This document shows, one piece after another, positions 59,335-64,000 of a stretch of 64,000 nt of DNA. Each line of letters starts with the position of its first letter. Position 1 is the stretch's first letter. Location of the stretch: positions 1 through 64,000 of the forward strand of contig JABLUY010000199.1 of assembly GCA_013306675.1 (NCBI GenBank), given 5' to 3'. Source of the DNA: Thraustochytrium sp. TN22. Lineage: Eukaryota; Sar; Bigyra; Thraustochytrida; Thraustochytriidae. The notes beneath the pieces were generated by a model, which was not told the DNA's origin, made no database searches, and saw only the letters and a list, made by a program, of their open reading frames with translations. The position numbers and the translations under genes are program-made.

Positions 59335-59964
59335 ACTGTAGACATCGGGCGTCTGATCACTGCCGACGCTGGAGACGTCGTCCGCGAGGTAGCCGGCGCG
59401 GGGCCCAATGCCCTCCACACCACGCGGCACGGACCCGTACACGGAGATGAGCGCCAGCGCATCGTCCAGGCAGAGCCGGGGCAGCGCCTGCATGTGCGGC
59501 GGAATGGGGATGCCAATCACCTCGCCGTGGTACGAGAGCAGCGAGTGGCGCTCGGTATCAAATCTGGGCCGGATCGTGAGGATGTTCCAAAACGGCTGGC
59601 CGTCCTTACGGTAGTTCAAGATGACCACGCTCGTCTGGTTGGACTCCTTCATGGCCGCGCGCAGCTCCTCGACATCGCTCGGGTCCGTCTGCTCGCCCTG
59701 CAGAAAGTTGCACTTGCGCCCGACCATCTCGTTCTCCGCATACCCGGTGAAGCGCAAGAAGTGCGGCGTCACGCGAAGCACCACGCCACGCGGGTCCGTG
59801 AGGATCTCGTTCGCCGGCAGCCCCGACACAAAGTTGCTCGCGCTCATCGCGCGCCGCCGAATGTTGCCGCGCACCACATTCACGCTCCTGAAGTCCATCG
59901 GCAGGTCCGCCGGCGTGCTCTGCGACGCCGTCCGGCGCCGCGGCGACTCCGGCATGCCCTCCAT
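58363..59964 (-). CDS. LOV photosensor fused to GTP cyclohydrolase II
   Basis: Predicted light-responsive enzyme of 533 residues. GTP cyclohydrolase II opens GTP to the first intermediate of riboflavin/FMN synthesis. The N-terminal LOV domain (about 46-158) has VGRKCNFLQG with the photoactive Cys85, TGYAENEMVG and ILNYRKDGQPFWNILTI with both FMN-contacting asparagines. An acidic linker (EDEDEDEDED type, about 205-225) and a low-complexity stretch lead to the cyclohydrolase (about 295-510): RVHDQCLTSEIF and SLKCDC with the zinc ligands Cys344, Cys355 and Cys357, LYLPQEGRGIGLANK, DTVDANRHLGLPDDAREYDS and RLLTNNPRKIQCLEALGI. All catalytic motifs are intact, although an insert of about 27 residues (372-398) lies between two of them. 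No DHBP synthase is fused, unlike in plants and many bacteria. A flavin sensor on the first flavin-pathway enzyme suggests light or flavin feedback. Confidence 0.93.
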
Positions 59965-60736
59965 GCTCTTCTAAACACGAGCCGAGCCGAGCCGAGCCGA
60001 GCCGAGACGAGACGAGACGAGACGAGTGGCGAGGTGAGGTGCGGTGAGGTGAGGCGAGGCGAGGCGAGGCGAGGTCAGCAGCACCAGCGCCGCCCCCCTG
60101 CAGCAGCGCCGCGGCGCGCGCGCGCTGCCAGCTCGCGTGCGCGGTCGCTGCGTGCGCGTCGCCGCCCGCCGCCCGCCGCTCGCCGCTCGCCGCGTGCGAC
60201 CGCCCCGCGCTCCGCTCGCCGCTCGCGATGGGGGACTGGATGGACGATGGACGGAGGGAGCGCCGCGCTGCGCTGCACTGCCCTGCGTCGAGGCCACGGC
60301 GGGAAGGCGCGAGCTCCCGGCGCCCTCGGATCCGGGCCGCCGCGCGCCGAGTGAGCGGACAGCGGGAACCGCGGGGAGCGCGGCGGGCGGCGGCGGCGGC
60401 GCGGCGGGCGAGCGCCCGAGCGCAGCCTGTTGTGCGCGGCGCGGCGCGGCGTCGGCGCGGCGCGGCGTCGGCGCGGCGCGGCTAGGCCTCGGCGTGTTGT
60501 GCGCGGCGAGCAATTTGAAAGCGAAAGCAAAGGTGATTTCAAACTTCACCGGCAACACGACGCCGGCGGCGGGCGGCGGCGTCGTAGCGCGCGCGCGGGC
60601 GGGAGGAGCGTGGCCGGGGGGAGAGCGCGGGCCGGCCTCGCACGCGCGAGACGCGCGAGGGAACAGGGCGGGCTGCGCGCGCGAGAGGGACTGGTAGGGA
60701 GGCGGGTGAGCGGCCGGTGGCGGCCACGTGTTGCTC
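59965..60736. promoter_or_regulatory. Divergent promoter region, LOV-cyclohydrolase / VKOR
   Basis: 772-bp spacer between divergent starts. Next to the cyclohydrolase start lie tandem GAGCC then GAGAC pentamers (59979-60026) and GAGGT/GAGGC pentamers (60031-60073). GGCGC/GCGCG runs occur near 60440-60485. No TATA box is seen. Confidence 0.5.
59979..60073. repeat. Compound pentanucleotide array (GAGCC, GAGAC, GAGGC)
   Basis: About five GAGCC, four GAGAC and then eight GAGGT/GAGGC copies, all with a 5-bp period, starting 15 bp upstream of the start codon. Confidence 0.85.
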
Positions 60737-61234
60737 ATGGCGCCGCTGCGCGTGCACCTCGTGCAGGCAGATGCCCTGTGCGGCCTGCTCGTGAGCCTGT
60801 ACGCGCTGTACGTTGAAACGCAGCTGGACGCGTCGCCGTTCTACGAGCCCGCGTGCAATTCCTGGGGCGGCTCGTGCTCCAAGGTTCTCCGCTCTTCGTA
60901 CGCGCACATTCTCTCGCACTGGGGACTCGTCCCACGCGGCCACCCGCTCGACCTGGGCCTGGCCACGGCCGGCATTCTGCTCTACCAGGCATACCTGCTG
61001 GCCATCACTGTGCCATTCCGCTTTCCGGGCCGCGAGCAGCTCTTCCTCCTCGCGGCCTCGGCCGGCGCCTGCTTCTCCGTGTACTTGCTCTACGTCATCA
61101 AGTTTGTGCTGGAGGACTTTTGCATTGTCTGCACCAGCTTTCACGTGTGCAACTTTTTCATGTTGGCGCTCGCCATTGCCGAGTACCGCAATCCGAGCGT
61201 TGGCCCGCGCCCGCGCCGGTCCAAGCAGCAGTAA
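60737..61234 (+). CDS. Vitamin K epoxide reductase family (VKOR)
   Basis: Membrane thiol oxidoreductase of the ER, 165 residues from the ATG at 60737. It has four hydrophobic helices, the loop cysteine pair Cys40 and Cys47 (ACNSWGGSCSKV), and the active-site pair Cys129/Cys132 (FCIVCTSFH) facing a quinone-binding pocket. This layout and length match the animal VKORC1/VKORC1L1 type rather than the bacterial or plant forms fused to thioredoxin. The activity is reduction of quinones or vitamin K coupled to oxidation of protein thiols, so it probably supports disulfide formation. Open sequence upstream starts only at a GTG. The last residues are KQQ. It diverges from the LOV-cyclohydrolase gene. 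Confidence 0.93.
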   Translation: MAPLRVHLVQADALCGLLVSLYALYVETQLDASPFYEPACNSWGGSCSKVLRSSYAHILSHWGLVPRGHPLDLGLATAGILLYQAYLLAITVPFRFPGREQLFLLAASAGACFSVYLLYVIKFVLEDFCIVCTSFHVCNFFMLALAIAEYRNPSVGPRPRRSKQQ

Positions 61235-61450
61235 GCTGCCTATCTGCCTATCTGCCTGCTGCGAGACGGAGATCAACCAATGCTCACGTCAAGTTGTAAT
61301 CTAGCTAGCTAGCTAGAGCTAGTACCACCAGTAGCTCAGAGCTTCTAATAGAGAATGCGCTGCTCGCTCGTTGTATAATCATTTGGCGTCCCCTCGGCAC
61401 GCGTAGCTTCATTTGGTGCCCCGCCCACCCGTCCCGGGTCCTCGCCTTTT
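61235..61450. other. Convergent 3' spacer with CTAG repeat
   Basis: Separates VKOR and the nucleoside hydrolase. A palindromic (CTAG)n run lies at about 61303-61325. The AATAAA sequence on the minus strand overlaps the hydrolase stop. Confidence 0.55.
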
Positions 61451-62458
61451 TTATTGAAAGACACTTTGGCGAAAGACCGTTTTGATGCGCTCCACGTCCA
61501 CGCTGCGGACAACATCGACGTTGGGCGGGCCCTTGGGCAGGTCAGGAGGGTCGACCCACTCGCGCAAATCCACGACCGTCATGCCCCGCGTATGCTGGCC
61601 AGACAACTCCATGCGCACGTTGCAAGGCTGCGTGTGCAAGGCGCCGGGGTCGAGGAGGCCGGCGAGCGTGCCGGCGTCGCCCATCACCGCCGTGTCCTTG
61701 TTCCAGACGCGCATCTCACGGAACATGAGGCGAGCCGCGACCTCGCTCGCGGAGTGCGTGCAGCTGTCTGCGTCCGGGTCGGCCAGGCCCAGAGCCTCGA
61801 GCTCCGCGCGTGTGAAGGTGACCTCCATGAAGACGTCCCATGGGTACATTGTGATGGGGATGCCACTGGCCAGCACAATGGCAGCGGCCTCGGGATCGTA
61901 CGCGGCGTTGGCCTCACCCCACGCCTTGTAATTTCCGCCGGTGGCTACGGCGCCGCCCATCCAATACATTCTGCGAATGCCCGCTCGGCATGCCTCCTCG
62001 TCAAGCCGCAGCGCGAGGGCAACGTTTGTGAGCGGCGCCACGGCAACGAGAGTGATGGGCTCCTCACCCGCAGCCACGCGCTTGCGCAGGAGGTCGACAA
62101 GCAAAACAGCCGCATGTTGCGGACTCACTTGGCGCTTGCTCTCGGGCAACTTGGGCTCGAGATCGCCCAGGCAGTCCTCGCCGTGGATGAAGGGCGCCGA
62201 GTGCGGGTCTTCGAGGAGCGGCTTGGCGCAGCCGCGGGCCACTGGTAGCTCCAAAGGCGCCCCAGCGGCGTCCAGCACGCGCAGGGTGGCGTCTACGACC
62301 GTGTCAATTGGCCCGTTGCCCACCACGCACGTCACGGCCAAGACGTCCAAACGCGACGAGCGAACGGCGAGGAGCAGCGCCAGTGCGTCATCCACCCCGG
62401 TGTCAACGTCGAGCACGACTGGGATGCGGCGCTCGTCCTTGTCCTCGGCTGTCGCCAT
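61451..62458 (-). CDS. Inosine/uridine-preferring nucleoside hydrolase
   Basis: Cytosolic salvage enzyme of 335 residues that hydrolyses the N-glycosidic bond of nucleosides to base and ribose. The N-terminus has the calcium-binding signature VLDVDTGVDDALAL (Asp17, Asp19, Asp23, Asp24). Later come the substrate-pocket motifs VAPLTNVALAL and YWMGGAV, then WGEANAAYDPEAA with the conserved Asn and Asp of the family. The C-terminus is normal. The length (300-340) matches, and the start ATG at 62458 is preceded by a GCTC/GCTT repeat. An AATAAA hexamer overlaps the TAA stop. Confidence 0.94.
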   Translation of the reverse strand: MATAEDKDERRIPVVLDVDTGVDDALALLLAVRSSRLDVLAVTCVVGNGPIDTVVDATLRVLDAAGAPLELPVARGCAKPLLEDPHSAPFIHGEDCLGDLEPKLPESKRQVSPQHAAVLLVDLLRKRVAAGEEPITLVAVAPLTNVALALRLDEEACRAGIRRMYWMGGAVATGGNYKAWGEANAAYDPEAAAIVLASGIPITMYPWDVFMEVTFTRAELEALGLADPDADSCTHSASEVAARLMFREMRVWNKDTAVMGDAGTLAGLLDPGALHTQPCNVRMELSGQHTRGMTVVDLREWVDPPDLPKGPPNVDVVRSVDVERIKTVFRQSVFQ

Positions 62459-62670
62459 GCTCTCTCCCTCGCTTGCTCGCTCGCTCGCTCGCTTGCTCGC
62501 TTGCTCGCTTGCTTGCTTGCTTGCGCTCGCGCGCCGCCCCCGCGCGCGCTTCGCCTAACTTAGTTACTGTGACTGGCAGCGTCTTGGAGTGCCACAGAGT
62601 CTGAGCAAGCAGACCACCTTTGTTGTTGTTGCTGCTGTTGCCAGGCAGCAAGCGCGCCGCGGCCGGCACC
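62459..62670. promoter_or_regulatory. Short divergent promoter, nucleoside hydrolase / EMC3
   Basis: Only 212 bp separate the two starts. A (GCTC/GCTT)n tract of about 14 copies (62467-62525) adjoins the hydrolase start. A TTGTTG/CTGTTG run lies near the EMC3 side. Confidence 0.55.
62467..62525. repeat. (GCTC/GCTT)n tetranucleotide tract
   Basis: About 14 tandem tetranucleotides that differ only in the final base, starting 9 bp upstream of the nucleoside-hydrolase ATG. Confidence 0.9.
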
Positions 62671-62847
62671 ATGGACGCCGACCTGATGCTCGACCCCAAG
62701 ATCAGGAACTGGGTGCTCATCCCCATCCTCATCATCATGCTTCTCGTGCAGATGAGCCGCTCCTGGGTACGTTCGTGACTCACGCGCGCGCGCGCGCAGC
62801 GGTCGTGCCACGCCGGCATGCTCGTCTGCCTGCCTGGCGAGGTCGCC

Positions 62848-62885
<38 letters not shown>

Positions 62886-63978
62886 CGCTGCCGCCAAGCG
62901 CGCGCGCGCACGGCGCGTGGCGCCGCCGCGCCGCGCCGCCCAGGCCGCCGCGCCGCCTCCGCCGCCGCCGCCGTGCGCGCCGTCGCGACGGCCAAAGAGG
63001 CAGGGAGCGGAGCGCAAGCGCCAAGGTGGAGGCGGCGGCGGTGCTGCCTGCAGCTAGCTAGCTGTCCTAGTAGATGATGGAGGCGGCGCCGACGCTGCTA
63101 CAGCTCGCCAAGGTGAAGGCGGCCAAAGCGGCCAAAGCGGTGGCAGCGGGAAAGAGGGCTCAAGGACTGATTGGCTGACTGACGCGCGCCATCCAATGCC
63201 GAAAATGACAATGCGCAGGCTCAGGTCCTGCTCAAGGGCAGCACGCCGCCGGAGCCGGAGGTGTTTACGCACATGCAGGCGCTCAAGCGCGCCGGGCAAT
63301 TCCGCGCCAACAACCGGCTGCTGTGCAGCCGGTCCTTCCATATGCGCCGCGAATACTACGTGGGCGCCAAGGGCCAGGGCTTGCGCAAGGAGATCGAGGG
63401 CGGCGCGCCCAACCCGATGCAGAACCCGGATGGCATGATGAACATGATGAAGGGCAACATGTCCATGATGATCCCCAACATTGTACGTCAGCCAGCTTGC
63501 GTGCTGGCGCGCTGCATGTGATCGCTCCGCCCCAGGTACTAACCTTCGTTCGCTTGCTGTCGCGTTGCTACAGGTCATGATGACGGGCATTTCCTTCTTC
63601 TTCCAGGGTTTCGTCATGGTCAAGGTGCCCTTCATGCTGACTGAGGGCTTCAAGCAGATGCTGCAGCGCGACATCACGCTGCAGACGCTGGACACGAGCT
63701 ACGTGAGCTCCCTCTCGTGGTACTTTCTGGCCCTCTTTGGCCTGCGTGGCTTCTTCTCGCTCGTGCTGGGCGACAGCCTCATGCAGGACGACGCGAAGAT
63801 GATGCAGGAGCAGATGGGCATGGGCGGCGCCAACACGATGCAATTTGACGCCAAGAAGGCTTATAAGGGCATGCGCGACTCGGTCAAGCAGGTCATGCAT
63901 GTGCCCTTTCTCAAGGAGCTCGAGGAGGAGTTTGTCTTGTACACGCCGCCTAACCTCGACCTGACTGCCAAGAACTAA
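62671..63978 (+). CDS. EMC3: ER membrane protein complex subunit 3 (four exons)
   Basis: Core subunit of the ER membrane insertase (Oxa1 superfamily) that places tail-anchored and multi-pass proteins. Exons are 62671-62766, 63074-63112, 63219-63482 and 63574-63978. All introns are phase 0 with GT and AG ends (donors GTACGT, GTGAAG and GTACGT). The joined protein has 267 residues, like human EMC3 (261). It starts MDADLMLDPKIRNWVLIPIL, has the second exon MMEAAPTLLQLAK (13 codons), and then QVLLKGSTPP, NPDGMMNMMKGN, GISFFFQGFVMVKVPFMLT and DTSYVSSLSWYFLALFGLR, which track the human sequence closely. The end is TAA at 63976-63978. Intron 1 is GC-rich and holds a GCC-type repeat; the 39-nt exon is easily missed. 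Confidence 0.92.
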
Positions 63979-64000
63979 GATGGGTGGCGAGTGGGTGAGC

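Overview
This is nuclear DNA of a eukaryotic microbe. It is very GC-rich, codes densely on both strands, uses the standard code and strongly prefers G or C at third codon positions. Large proteins are encoded by single uninterrupted exons; only three small conserved genes (COA4, TSR2, EMC3) show short GT-AG introns. A bZIP factor with an atypical basic region and a long C-terminal domain, a Zn2Cys6 regulator outside an obviously fungal context, EF-hand/RCC1 giants and a divergent piggyBac-like element together suggest a heterotrophic stramenopile, perhaps a thraustochytrid (labyrinthulomycete). This placement is inference: no rRNA or organelle marker is in the window.

Layout. 1-3.5 kb: a Zn2Cys6/PAS-like transcription factor on the minus strand. 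3.5-13.1 kb: a long repeat-rich tract with no gene I can support, ending in a 270-bp imperfect tandem duplication. 13.1-18.3 kb: a kelch/RING membrane ubiquitin ligase (minus) diverging from a bZIP factor (plus). 19.4-24.4 kb: a phosphoinositide phospholipase C. 25.1-30.4 kb: an EF-hand/RCC1/discoidin-like giant. 32.3-35.7 kb: a WW-motor-MyTH4 myosin. 36.1-39.7 kb: COA4, a multi-pass acyltransferase-like protein and an alkaline ceramidase. 39.9-46.6 kb: an importin-13/transportin-3-like receptor and an AlkB DNA-repair dioxygenase. 47.1-48.1 kb: an orphan helical protein. 49.3-53.9 kb: a small zinc-finger gene interrupted at its 3' end by a piggyBac-like DNA transposon whose transposase also carries a PD-(D/E)XK nuclease module. 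54.2-58 kb: a RanBP2-finger/RS protein, a nucleolar-type zinc-finger protein and TSR2. 58.4-61.2 kb: a LOV photosensor fused to GTP cyclohydrolase II, diverging from a VKOR. 61.5-64 kb: a nucleoside hydrolase diverging from EMC3.

The genes do not form one pathway. Recurring themes are calcium/lipid signalling (PLC, the EF-hand/RCC1 protein, ceramidase), thiol and membrane-protein biogenesis (VKOR, COA4, EMC3), ribosome biogenesis (TSR2 and perhaps the lysine-rich zinc-finger protein) and transcriptional control. The most unusual objects are the LOV-GTP cyclohydrolase II fusion, in which a flavin-binding photosensor is joined to the first enzyme of flavin synthesis, and the transposase-nuclease fusion of the mobile element. 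Tetra- and pentanucleotide repeats sit just upstream of many start codons and are a striking regional signature.
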